From contig JAEWCQ010000040.1 in assembly GCA_023390555.1 (NCBI GenBank), positions 2,501 to 55,023 on the forward strand: a DNA stretch of 52,523 bases, in the 5' to 3' direction. The notes under the pieces were generated by a model that was not told the origin of the DNA, made no database searches, and saw only the letters and a list, made by a program, of their open reading frames with translations. The position numbers and the translations under genes were made by a program. The stretch comes from Bacillota bacterium. Its GTDB lineage: Bacteria > Bacillota > Clostridia > Lachnospirales > Lachnospiraceae. Position 1 is the first letter of the stretch. Every line of letters begins with the position of its first letter. Shown piece after piece: positions 34,625 to 42,999 of this stretch.

Positions 34625-34642
34625 TCTAGTTTTCTAGTCAGT
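34620..34642 (-). promoter_or_regulatory. Repeated 23-base RNA element, copy 2 (nitrogenase-like leader)
   Basis: Minus strand: ACTGA, CTAG-AAAA-CTAG, AGGTTT, identical to the copy at 27410-27432 except for one loop base. It sits 40-60 bases downstream of the promoter, and its 3' end forms the start of the terminator stem. Confidence 0.72.
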
Positions 34643-34685
34643 TTTATTTCATAGTTAATTGATATGATAAATATGATTTAGATAT

Positions 34686-34714
34686 AATATAAAACTCCCT
34701 GACAAAATTGTCAA
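34686..34714 (-). promoter_or_regulatory. Sigma-A promoter of the nitrogenase-like/sulfur operon
   Basis: Minus strand TTGACA (34709-34714), 17 bases, TATATT (34686-34691). The -35 hexamer is inside the arm of the terminator hairpin of the upstream ABC exporter gene. A transcript starting near 34679 has a leader of about 130 bases. Confidence 0.85.
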
Positions 34715-34722
34715 GGAGTTTT
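34691..34722 (-). terminator. Terminator of the MarR-controlled ABC exporter operon
   Basis: A 14-base stem with one G-U pair (AAAACTCCTTGACA and TGTCAGGGAGTTTT, loop of 4), followed by TATATTAT on the minus strand and TTTTTT on the plus strand, 21 bases after the exporter stop. Likely works in both directions and contains the promoter of the next operon. Confidence 0.88.
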
Positions 34723-34742
34723 TTAACTTTTGAAGTATTTTT

Positions 34743-36608
34743 TTAAGATGCCTCATCAAACTGGGAATTGTACAAGTCTGCATAGAATCCGTTCTGTGCA
34801 AGCAATGCTTCATGGCTGCCCTGCTCTACAATATCGCCATCTCTCATGACGAGTATCAGATCCGCATCACGGATCGTAGACAGGCGGTGTGCAATGACAA
34901 AGCTGGTTCTGCCGCGCATCAGGTTATCCATTGCCTTCTGGATACGAATCTCTGTTCGTGTATCCACAGAAGAAGTTGCCTCATCCAAAATCAGAATCGG
35001 ATTGTCTGCCAGGATTGCTCTTGCAATCGTAAGCAGCTGTTTCTGTCCCTGGGATACATTGCTCGCATCCTCATTGAGCTCCATTTCATAGCCACCCGGC
35101 AAGGTCTGGATGAAGTGATGCGCATGAGCGGCCTTTGCTGCTGCAATGACCTCTTCATCCGTAGCATCCAATCTTCCGTAGCGGATGTTCTCCATAATAG
35201 AGCCTTTAAACAGCCAGGTATCCTGAAGCACCATACCAAATGCATCTCTTAGATCGTGCCGGTTGAAATCCCGGATATCATGACCGTCGACGCGTATACA
35301 GCCACTGTTTACATCATAAAACCGCATTAACAGTTTGATAATTGTCGTCTTTCCGGCTCCCGTAGGTCCAACGATTGCGATCTTCTGCCCAGCTCTGATA
35401 TTTGCTGAAAAATCGTTGATGATGATCTGATCCGGATTGTAACCGAAATGCACATGGTCGAATTCTACGGAACCCTCGATCTGATTCAGTATTACCGCAT
35501 TTTCCACAATCTGATCCTCTTCCTCTTCTCCGAGAAATTCGAAGACACGTTCCGAAGCGGCCGTCATCGACTGCACCTGGCTGATGATCTGAGCGATCTG
35601 CTGAATCGGCTGTGTAAAGTTTTTCACGTACTGAATGAATGCCTGAATATCACCGATTCCAATCTTTCCGTGGATTGCCAGAATCCCTCCGGAGATAGCC
35701 ACGCCCGCATAGCCGAGATTTCCGACAAATATCATGATTGGATACATGATACCGGATAAAAACTGTGATTTCCATGCAGATTCATAGAGAATATTATTTG
35801 TCTTGTTAAAGGTTTCTACGGTCTCTTTTTCCTTGTTGAAGGCCTTGATAACCAGATGGCCGCCGTATGTCTCCTCCACCTGCCCGTTAATATGTCCAAG
35901 ATATTCCTGCTGTGTACCGAAATATTTCTGTGACATTTTAATCACAACAGAAACAAGAACTGCCGATACCGGGAGGATTACAAGTGCTATCAACGTCATG
36001 AGCGGGGATATGGAGAGCATCATGACAAGGACACCTACGAGTGTTGCCACCGACGTGATGATCTGTGTAACGCTCTGATTCAGGCCCTGCCCCAGAGTGT
36101 CCACATCATTTGTAATGCGGGACAGTACCTCACCATAGGTGCGGCTTTCAAAATATTTCATTGGCATGCGATTGATTTTTTCGGAAATCTCCCTCCGCAT
36201 CCGGTAACAGACTTTCTGTGTGATTGCCGTCATAATCCAACCCTGGAAAAAGCTGAATACGGTACTTACCAGATAGAGTCCGAGTGTAATCAGAAGTATT
36301 CTCGCAATGTAGTCAAAATCAATTCCGCCTGTTCCGGCAATTTTCTTCATCAGCCCTTCCGCCAATGCCGTCGTCGCCTTTCCCATGATCTTCGGCCCTA
36401 GAACAGAGAACACCGTAGATACAACTGCGAATACGATTACGATAAAAATGCCGATTTTGTATTTACCAATATAAGAAAGCAGCTTTTTCAAAGATCCCTT
36501 GAAGTCCTTCGCTTTCTCTGCCGGACCCATGCCGCCTCCCATCGGTCCCATCGGACCACGGCTTTTCCGCTGCGGTACTTTAAACTGTTCTTCGTTCTCA
36601 TTACTCAT
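34743..36608 (-). CDS. Heterodimeric ABC exporter half-transporter, second subunit
   Basis: 621 residues. An N-terminal Gly/Met/Pro-rich cytoplasmic segment (GPMGPMGGGMGP) precedes six membrane helices (ABC type-IV exporter domain) and an ATPase with Walker A GPTGAGKTT, signature NVSQGQKQL and Walker B ILILDEATSSVDTRTE. It overlaps the upstream subunit gene by 8 bases, so the two likely form a heterodimer for drug, lipid or peptide export. AAGGAGG before ATG. Confidence 0.9.
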   Translation of the reverse strand: MSNENEEQFKVPQRKSRGPMGPMGGGMGPAEKAKDFKGSLKKLLSYIGKYKIGIFIVIVFAVVSTVFSVLGPKIMGKATTALAEGLMKKIAGTGGIDFDYIARILLITLGLYLVSTVFSFFQGWIMTAITQKVCYRMRREISEKINRMPMKYFESRTYGEVLSRITNDVDTLGQGLNQSVTQIITSVATLVGVLVMMLSISPLMTLIALVILPVSAVLVSVVIKMSQKYFGTQQEYLGHINGQVEETYGGHLVIKAFNKEKETVETFNKTNNILYESAWKSQFLSGIMYPIMIFVGNLGYAGVAISGGILAIHGKIGIGDIQAFIQYVKNFTQPIQQIAQIISQVQSMTAASERVFEFLGEEEEDQIVENAVILNQIEGSVEFDHVHFGYNPDQIIINDFSANIRAGQKIAIVGPTGAGKTTIIKLLMRFYDVNSGCIRVDGHDIRDFNRHDLRDAFGMVLQDTWLFKGSIMENIRYGRLDATDEEVIAAAKAAHAHHFIQTLPGGYEMELNEDASNVSQGQKQLLTIARAILADNPILILDEATSSVDTRTEIRIQKAMDNLMRGRTSFVIAHRLSTIRDADLILVMRDGDIVEQGSHEALLAQNGFYADLYNSQFDEAS

Positions 36609-38931
36609 GATCGCTCTCCTCCTTTCTGCTGTCTAATCCAAGTTCCTTTTCCGATAACTGGGATGTTGCGATCTGCTGATATACCTCACATCCACGGAGC
36701 AGCTCTTCATGTGTACCCTTTCCGACAATCTTTCCTTCATCCAGTACCAGAATCTGATCTGCATGCAGGATCGTGCTGATTCGCTGTGCAACAATGATTA
36801 CAGTAGAGTCCTTGACTTTATTCTCCAATGCTTTCCGGAGAGCCGCATCCGTTTTCATATCCAGTGCGGAAAAGCTGTCGTCAAAGACAAACAGTTTCGG
36901 CTGTTTTGCAATCGCTCTGGCAATGGCAAGACGCTGCTTTTGTCCGCCCGATACATTACTGCCGCCCTGAGAAATCGGGCTTTCATATTTTTCATTCTTG
37001 GCTTCGATAAATTCCGTGGCCTGTGCAATTTCAGCTGCCACCTGTATTTCTTCATCGGTCGCATCCTCTTTGCCGAAGCGCAGATTCGAAGCGATGGTTC
37101 CGGAGAACAGCACACCCTTTTGCGGTACAAATCCGATTTCATCCCGGAGCTCTCCCATTGAAATTTCACGGATATCTTCTCCGTCAAGCGTAATGGTACC
37201 TTCCGATACGTCATAGAATCTCGGAATCAGATTGACCAGCGTGGACTTTCCGCAGCCGGTACTTCCGATAATTGCCGTTGTCTTCCCCGGTTCTGCCGTA
37301 AAGTCAATGTCTTCTAATACATTTTCTTCGGCTCCCGGATATTTGAAGTTCACATGAGAAAATACAAGGAAACCTCTGTGTGCGGAAATCTTCTTTGGAT
37401 TCTTTGCTTCTTTAATCAGAGAATCGGTTTGCAGAACTTCTTCAATACGATCCGCAGCAACTCCTGCTCTCGGCAGCATAATCGACATCATCGTCAGCAT
37501 CAGGAAGGACATTACAATCTGCATCGCATATGTGATAAATGCAGTCATCGCACCAACCTGTAAGTTACCGGCATCAATTTTATGTGCAGCCACCCATACG
37601 ATTAAAAGCACGACTCCATACATAATCATCATCATACCAGGCATCATAAACGTCATAACACGGTTTGTAAACAACTGGGTCGCAGTCAGCTTCTGATTTG
37701 CCTGATCAAAACGCTTCTCTTCTGTTTTCTCACGTCCGAAAGCCCGGATGACCGACAGACCGGTCAAAATCTCTCGGGATACCAGATTCACGGCATCCAC
37801 CAGTGTCTGCATCGCCTTAAACTTCGGCATTGCAATGGATACGAGCACCAGCACAAAGGCCATAATGATTGCAACCGCGAGACCGATAATCCAACCCATG
37901 CCCGCTCCCGTCTGATAAACCTTGATGATTCCTCCGACTCCCAGAATCGGTGCATACAAAACCAGGCGGAGCATGATTACCGTCACCATCTGAATCTGCT
38001 GAATATCATTGGTACTTCTGGTAATCAAAGATGCGGTAGAAAAACGGTCCATTTCCGCATTGGAAAAACTGACTACCTTTCCAAAAATCTTGCTGCGCAG
38101 ATCCCTTCCGATTTCCGCACCCACTTTGGATGCCAAAAAACCTGCCAGGATTGCTACCGCGAGCATGATAAATGCGATACCAAACATCAGCCCGGCTTCT
38201 TTCCATAAATAGGACATCTGAATCTGATCGACATCCACACCGGCGGCCTTATCACAGGCAATGGCATAAGCGACTCCCATGGAAGAAAGTGTATTGCCTC
38301 CAATGGTTTCCACGGTATCTTCTAACTGGTCTCGCGACTGCTGCATGGATTCCTGCGTCATCTGCCCGTTTGCAATCATCTGCTGTATCATCGGCCGCAT
38401 ATCCACATAAGTGATCATGTTGCCGTCATTGTCCTCTGCCTGGAAGGTTTGTAACGTCACCTTCATCATAGAAGCAATATCATCAATGGACATATCCGGT
38501 ATCTGATCTGCCAGAGCAGCCGTCTGCTCATTTTGTTTCATAGAATCAGAGATCATCTTCTTAAAATCTGATTCACTCATATTTGCCATCTTATACGTAA
38601 GAACAATGGCTGTCATAAGCTGATCGTCCAGCTCATCCAGTTTCTTTTCGTCTGTCACATTGCGCTGATAGACATCACCATCCTCCGTATAGCTGTTCTC
38701 CCATGTATCCAGCTCTTTTTCTGTCATAAACATCGATGCCAGTTCAAATTCCTCTGCTGTAATCTTTTCCGGAAGAATATGTTCCACACCATTGTTCTGA
38801 ATTCCCACATCAATAATATCTGATGTATACTGTGGCAATGAAAGATCGCCATAAGCCTGCACCATGAGCAGGATAAAAATGGCAATGATCATATACCAGT
38901 GAGGTATCAGGTTTTTAAATATTCTTTTCAT
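36601..38931 (-). CDS. Heterodimeric ABC exporter half-transporter, first subunit with large external loop
   Basis: 776 residues from the ATG at 38931 (AAAGGA upstream; the longer start has no ribosome site). Six helices plus an ATPase with Walker A GSTGCGKST, signature NVSGGQKQR, and Walker B LFVFDDSFSALD, where the catalytic Glu is replaced by Asp (DD), making a degenerate ATP site of the kind seen in one half of heterodimeric exporters. A roughly 190-residue hydrophilic insertion between the first and second helices faces outward. Cotranscribed with the MarR gene upstream (17-base overlap). Confidence 0.9.
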   Translation of the reverse strand: MKRIFKNLIPHWYMIIAIFILLMVQAYGDLSLPQYTSDIIDVGIQNNGVEHILPEKITAEEFELASMFMTEKELDTWENSYTEDGDVYQRNVTDEKKLDELDDQLMTAIVLTYKMANMSESDFKKMISDSMKQNEQTAALADQIPDMSIDDIASMMKVTLQTFQAEDNDGNMITYVDMRPMIQQMIANGQMTQESMQQSRDQLEDTVETIGGNTLSSMGVAYAIACDKAAGVDVDQIQMSYLWKEAGLMFGIAFIMLAVAILAGFLASKVGAEIGRDLRSKIFGKVVSFSNAEMDRFSTASLITRSTNDIQQIQMVTVIMLRLVLYAPILGVGGIIKVYQTGAGMGWIIGLAVAIIMAFVLVLVSIAMPKFKAMQTLVDAVNLVSREILTGLSVIRAFGREKTEEKRFDQANQKLTATQLFTNRVMTFMMPGMMMIMYGVVLLIVWVAAHKIDAGNLQVGAMTAFITYAMQIVMSFLMLTMMSIMLPRAGVAADRIEEVLQTDSLIKEAKNPKKISAHRGFLVFSHVNFKYPGAEENVLEDIDFTAEPGKTTAIIGSTGCGKSTLVNLIPRFYDVSEGTITLDGEDIREISMGELRDEIGFVPQKGVLFSGTIASNLRFGKEDATDEEIQVAAEIAQATEFIEAKNEKYESPISQGGSNVSGGQKQRLAIARAIAKQPKLFVFDDSFSALDMKTDAALRKALENKVKDSTVIIVAQRISTILHADQILVLDEGKIVGKGTHEELLRGCEVYQQIATSQLSEKELGLDSRKEESDHE

Positions 38932-39421
38932 TTTCTGCCGAATCCTTTCTGCCGTTATATTTTCTCTTTTCAATTTCATTTTGGGCCAAAACCTGCAGAT
39001 TCTTTAAATATTCAATCAGATGATTGACGTTTTCCACGCCCATTTTGCCTAATACAGCCTCTGCAAAATCATGCATAATAGTTCTTGCCTCTTTCAGAAC
39101 TTCCTCTCCCTTCGGAGTCAGTTCCACATAAGTATTCCTGCGGTCAGTTTTATCTACGCTGCGTATAATATATCCTTTTTCCTCCATTTTTTTTAATGTT
39201 CTGGATACACCGGGTGCGGCTACTTCCATGCGGTTCACAAGATCGGATACCTTCACTCCGCCGTCGCTGCTTTCCTCCCTGCACCGATAGATCATACTCA
39301 TTGTGCCAAGCTCTGCGTGGGTTATGTCGGGCATCATCTTTGAAATATTCAGCTTTTTGAAGGAATACACGACCCGGAAGAACTCGCTGTGATCTCCATG
39401 GCAGCCATGCTTTTCATGCAT
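38915..39421 (-). CDS. MarR-family transcriptional regulator
   Basis: 168 residues with a winged helix (VKVSDLVNRMEVAAPGVSRT recognition helix, then KMEEKGYIIRSVDKTDRRN wing and LTPKGEEVL). The N-terminus MHEKHGCHGDH is unusually rich in His and Cys and could bind a metal or sense oxidants (inference). AAGGAGG precedes the ATG. A consensus promoter and a 10-base inverted repeat directly upstream imply autoregulation and control of the two ABC exporter genes that follow. Confidence 0.9.
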   Translation of the reverse strand: MHEKHGCHGDHSEFFRVVYSFKKLNISKMMPDITHAELGTMSMIYRCREESSDGGVKVSDLVNRMEVAAPGVSRTLKKMEEKGYIIRSVDKTDRRNTYVELTPKGEEVLKEARTIMHDFAEAVLGKMGVENVNHLIEYLKNLQVLAQNEIEKRKYNGRKDSAENEKNI

Positions 39422-39452
39422 TTTAACACCTCCTTTGTGATCCTGTTAATAG

Positions 39453-39481
39453 TTAACATTGTTAATGATTTACAATGTTAA
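39453..39481 (-). promoter_or_regulatory. Operator for the MarR-type regulator
   Basis: Perfect inverted repeat TTAACATTGT, 9-base spacer, ACAATGTTAA, lying just downstream of the -10 box and across the expected transcription start. A second partial TTAAC/GTTAA half lies nearby. Blocking initiation fits repression. Confidence 0.8.
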
Positions 39482-39484
39482 AGA

Positions 39485-39513
39485 ATTCTATCACCATAAC
39501 CCTTATTTGTCAA
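39485..39513 (-). promoter_or_regulatory. Sigma-A promoter of the marR-ABC exporter operon
   Basis: Minus strand TTGACA (39508-39513), 17-base spacer, TAGAAT (39485-39490); the operator begins 4 bases after the -10 box. Confidence 0.88.
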
Positions 39514-39556
39514 TTAAAAAAATACCATAGCAACACGGTTTCGTATTGCTATGGCA
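39514..39556 (-). terminator. htrA terminator
   Basis: Minus strand: CCATAGCAA, 12-base loop, TTGCTATGG, then TATTTTTTT. It abuts the marR promoter but lies 44 bases after the htrA stop. Confidence 0.85.
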
Positions 39557-39600
39557 TATTCTGATTCTGCGCATGATGTTCAGTTTATATACACGATACC

Positions 39601-41097
39601 CTATTCCATTGTTCCGCCTGACTGTCCGCCCTGACTTCCACTTCCCGGCAATTCAGGAAGAAGACTCTGTCCACTCTGTCCGGAATTGTTCTGAGAATTA
39701 TCCTGAGAATTACTGCCGCCCTGAGAATTACCGCTTCCCTGAGAGTTATCGCTTCCCTGCTGATTACTGCTGCCGGACTGCTCGGTATCGGAAGATGTCG
39801 TACTGTCATCGGCCGGATACTCTCCAAGTGTAACTTCCATGGTTGCTTCCTGATAAGAACCGCTGGTATCTCTTCTCTGGTATGTGATAGTCACTTTGTC
39901 GCCTGCTTCATGTCCGGATATAATCTGTTTCAGTCCGGAGATGGAAGAAACTTCCTGATCGTCAATTTTTGTTATGATGTCGCCCTGAGAAAGTCCGGCA
40001 CTCTGTGCCACGGAATCTTCCATTACCTGCGTTACATAGACACCTGCCGGAATATTGTAAGCAGAAGATACCTCATCTGTCACATCCACACCTGCGATTC
40101 CAAGATAACCGCCCTGTGTACTTGCCGTTACGGTTCCATTTGTAATCAGATCCTCAATAATCGGTTCTGCTGTTGCCATCGGAATGGAAAAACCCATTCC
40201 CTCTACAGAAGTATCGGAATATTTTGAAGAATTGATACCGATGACTTCTCCCTGAGTATTGATCAGAGCACCGCCGCTGTTGCCAGGGTTGATTGCCGCA
40301 TCTGTCTGAATCAACGAGTTTGTATAGGAGGTTCCTGTTGTCTCATCCGAAATGGTGACCTCGCGGTTCAATGCACTGATGACACCTGTTGTAACAGACT
40401 GCCCATATCCCAACGCATTGCCGATTGCAATTGCGGCTTCTCCAACGGCAAGGCTGTCGGAATCACCGATTGTTGCCACTTTGATCGTGCTCAGGGTATC
40501 CGCGGTGATGTCTGACTTTTTCACTTTTACTACGGCAAGATCATTGGATTCATCGGTTCCCTGCACTTCCGCACTGACCGTTGATTCATCGGAAAACTGT
40601 ACGGTCAGGCTGTTTGCTCCTGTTACCACATGATTATTTGTTACAATATATAAATAATCATCGTCTTCTTTTACAATAATTCCGGAGCCTGCACTTTCAC
40701 TTTCATAATTTTCTGTCTGTCCAAAAAAGCTCTGATACTGTACCTCAGACATATTGGTAATTGCAACAATAGACGGCATAACTTCCGATACCACATTGGA
40801 TACGTCTGTTGAAGTTACCGCTGAACTGCTGCCGGTTGATACCGCTGTGGCTGCCAGCTTTGTACTGTCGGACGCGGTCGATTCTGCGGAGCTGTCCGAT
40901 ACTATATTGTTCAATACATAACTGCTTCCTTGAAATGCGGTTCCGGATACAAGCCCAAAAGCAAGGGCGTATGCAACGCATTTTGTCATTTTCTTTCCGA
41001 ATTTTCTTTCTTTTCTTGGCTTTTCCGGTTTCGGGTCCTGCTGCGGCTGTTCCTCTATCGGAGGCTGATATAAATTTTGATATTCATTTGTATACAT
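39601..41097 (-). CDS. htrA: HtrA/DegP-type membrane-anchored serine protease
   Basis: 498 residues. A cytoplasmic Pro/Lys-rich N-terminus and a single membrane anchor (about 40-65) precede a trypsin-like domain with catalytic His156 (TNNHVV), Asp186 (SNDLAVV) and Ser274 (NPGNSGGAL). One PDZ domain follows (about 330-430), then a low-complexity Ser/Gly/Gln/Asn tail (about 435-498) that likely spans or contacts the wall. Degrades or refolds damaged exported proteins. GAAAGGGG precedes the ATG. An inverted repeat upstream (41204-41224) may be regulatory. Terminated by its own hairpin. Confidence 0.92.
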   Translation of the reverse strand: MYTNEYQNLYQPPIEEQPQQDPKPEKPRKERKFGKKMTKCVAYALAFGLVSGTAFQGSSYVLNNIVSDSSAESTASDSTKLAATAVSTGSSSAVTSTDVSNVVSEVMPSIVAITNMSEVQYQSFFGQTENYESESAGSGIIVKEDDDYLYIVTNNHVVTGANSLTVQFSDESTVSAEVQGTDESNDLAVVKVKKSDITADTLSTIKVATIGDSDSLAVGEAAIAIGNALGYGQSVTTGVISALNREVTISDETTGTSYTNSLIQTDAAINPGNSGGALINTQGEVIGINSSKYSDTSVEGMGFSIPMATAEPIIEDLITNGTVTASTQGGYLGIAGVDVTDEVSSAYNIPAGVYVTQVMEDSVAQSAGLSQGDIITKIDDQEVSSISGLKQIISGHEAGDKVTITYQRRDTSGSYQEATMEVTLGEYPADDSTTSSDTEQSGSSNQQGSDNSQGSGNSQGGSNSQDNSQNNSGQSGQSLLPELPGSGSQGGQSGGTME

Positions 41098-41203
41098 AAA
41101 AATTACCCCTTTCGTGATAAGTATTGTTTACTGACTATGCTTACACTATAAAGAGGTAATGTGTTTTACTTATGGATTTCTATTGAAAAAAATATGTTTA
41201 TTT

Positions 41204-41224
41204 TGTGTTCAAAGTATGAACACA
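41204..41224. repeat. Palindrome between hydrogenase and htrA genes
   Basis: TGTGTTCA, five bases, TGAACACA: a perfect 8-base inverted repeat just after the hydrogenase stop. The flanking sequence is A-rich on the minus strand, so it is a poor terminator and could be an operator for htrA. Confidence 0.5.
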
Positions 41225-41231
41225 GAACTGA

Positions 41232-42689
41232 CTATGCATGATGCGTTCTGTGCATGGAAAAGCGATCCATATCATAGTTCTTTAAATTCGCTGTGATTTG
41301 CCGGTCATCTGCCTGGCCGATCAGGGAATCACGTGATTTCTTTGCCTTTGCCGGATCTTCATAACGGCTTGGTCCGCCTACACATCCGCCTTCACAGGCC
41401 ATACCCTCGATGAAGTCCTCCGGAAGCCTGCCGACCTTCATAAGAAGCAGGGCTTTCTTACATTCCGCAGCGCCATTTGCTCTGCACACTTTTGCATCCA
41501 CTTCCTGATTTGTCTCTTTCATGTACTGCAATACGGCATCCGTAACACCACCCGAGTTTGCATAGCGTTTTCCATATACACTGGATTCCTGATAGGTATT
41601 CGCCTTTGGTTCAAGCTTCACATCTTTGGCTCTCATGATTGCACGAATTTCACTGTAAGTCAGGACGTAATCTGCATTGTTTTCAATTTTCTGATCCATT
41701 ACTTCTGATTTTTTTGCCACACAAGGCCCGATAAATACGGTAAAAGCATCCGGATGTTCTGCCTTGATCAGACGGGATACCGCGCACATCGGAGATACCG
41801 TTGTGGAAATACTGTCTGCAAGATCCGGATAATGCTTGCGAATCATGTTCACAAATCCAGGACAGCAGGAAGTGGTCTTTTTCTCACCGTCTGCATATGC
41901 TTCCAGCCATTCTTCTCCCTCGCTGCAGGTCGTCATGTCACCGCCGAGTCCTGCCTCGATCATATCGGTAAATCCAACCGCTTTCAGTGCTTCTTTCCAA
42001 CTTTCCATCGTGATATCTGCTCCGAACTGTCCCTCAGTCGCCGGTGCAACAATTGCATATACCGGCCGTTTTGACTGAATCGCACGGATTACATCCACGA
42101 TAAAGGTCCTGGAACCGATGGCACCAAACGGACATTTGTGGATACAGAGTCCGCAACGGATACATTTTTCCTCATCAACGACGGAAATCCCATACTCATT
42201 GTATGTAATTGCCCCAACCGGACAACTGAACTTGCATGGACGCTTCAGATGTGCAATTGCATTAAATGGACAGGCCTGCGCACATTTTCCGCACTCTTTG
42301 CATTTCGAAGCATCAATATGCGAACGACCCTCTCCGGCAGAAATGGCACCGAAATTACAGGCGTTAATACAGGCTTTTCCAACACAGTTCTGACAATTGT
42401 CCGTTACGACATAGCTGGATATCGGACAGTCTTCACAGGCGGAACTGATGACCTGAATCACATTGCCGTCGTCGTTATTTCCCGGTGCCTTTCCCTCTGC
42501 CAGACGAATTCTCTGACGGATAATCTCTCGTTCCTTATATACACAGCAGCGAAACTGCGGTGTTGGTCCTGGAATCAACTCCATCGGAATGTGATCCCTT
42601 GCTTCTTCCAAATCGCCGGCAAAGGTATGCTTTGCCACCTCATAAAGTACATCATGCTTAATTCGTATTACGTTCTCATCTGCGTACAT
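41232..42689 (-). CDS. Monomeric ferredoxin-fused [FeFe]-hydrogenase (group B-like)
   Basis: 485 residues from the ATG at 42689 (AAAGGGG upstream). An N-terminal region with a CEDC pair is followed by several CxxCxxC ferredoxin-type clusters (about 85-200, for example CKECGKCAQACPF and CIRCGLCIHKCPF) and then the H-cluster domain. L1 is TTSCCPGF, L2 is IGPCVAKKSE and L3 is GMACEGGCVGGPS, so the H-cluster cysteines and the proton-path Cys are kept. L2 has a Gly before Pro-Cys instead of the Met of prototypical enzymes, as in group B members. It oxidises or forms H2 with ferredoxin. Maturases HydEFG are not in this window. Confidence 0.88.
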   Translation of the reverse strand: MYADENVIRIKHDVLYEVAKHTFAGDLEEARDHIPMELIPGPTPQFRCCVYKEREIIRQRIRLAEGKAPGNNDDGNVIQVISSACEDCPISSYVVTDNCQNCVGKACINACNFGAISAGEGRSHIDASKCKECGKCAQACPFNAIAHLKRPCKFSCPVGAITYNEYGISVVDEEKCIRCGLCIHKCPFGAIGSRTFIVDVIRAIQSKRPVYAIVAPATEGQFGADITMESWKEALKAVGFTDMIEAGLGGDMTTCSEGEEWLEAYADGEKKTTSCCPGFVNMIRKHYPDLADSISTTVSPMCAVSRLIKAEHPDAFTVFIGPCVAKKSEVMDQKIENNADYVLTYSEIRAIMRAKDVKLEPKANTYQESSVYGKRYANSGGVTDAVLQYMKETNQEVDAKVCRANGAAECKKALLLMKVGRLPEDFIEGMACEGGCVGGPSRYEDPAKAKKSRDSLIGQADDRQITANLKNYDMDRFSMHRTHHA

Positions 42690-42733
42690 GCGAATCCCCT
42701 TTCGTCTAAGTAATAACTTCATATCCGCGGATT

Positions 42734-42762
42734 AGTATACACTACGGACTTACTTTTGACCA
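42734..42762 (-). promoter_or_regulatory. Promoter of the hydrogenase gene
   Basis: Minus strand TGGTCA (42757-42762), 17 bases, TATACT (42734-42739), 45 bases before the start codon. Confidence 0.65.
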
Positions 42763-42792
42763 GCGGGTTTGTGTGCAAAATCAAGTACAATG

Positions 42793-42999
42793 TTATTTAT
42801 TTAACAATTTATAACCGGCTTCCTCAATTGCATTGTCAAATTCTTTTGTCTCGATCTCACGCTCTGATGTCACGACTGCATTGTTCTTTTCAAGGCTTAC
42901 TTCCACTGCTGTTACGCCCGGTATTTCCTGAATTGCTTCCTCCACATGCTTTTTGCAGTGTTCACACATCATTCCTTCAATCTGTAATTCCTTTGTCAT
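42793..42999 (-). CDS. copZ: CopZ-like copper chaperone from an internal start inside copA
   Basis: The same frame as the copA 3' end. An ATG at 42999 begins MTKELQIEGMMCEHCKK, a 68-residue free-standing HMA domain identical in layout to CopZ. It is preceded by AAAAGGAG with a 9-base spacing, as strong as any ribosome site in the window, placed in the linker of CopA. The product would be the soluble copper chaperone, so one gene likely makes both the pump with a tethered domain and free CopZ. Confidence 0.7.
   Translation of the reverse strand: MTKELQIEGMMCEHCKKHVEEAIQEIPGVTAVEVSLEKNNAVVTSEREIETKEFDNAIEEAGYKLLNK

Noticed and set aside
34552..34685. T-box, SAM (S-box) or ANTAR-type leader in front of the nitrogenase-like operon
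   Set aside because: No T-box AGGGTGGNACCGCG, no S-box core and no paired six-base-loop ANTAR hairpins could be found; the leader holds only the 23-base element and the terminator.
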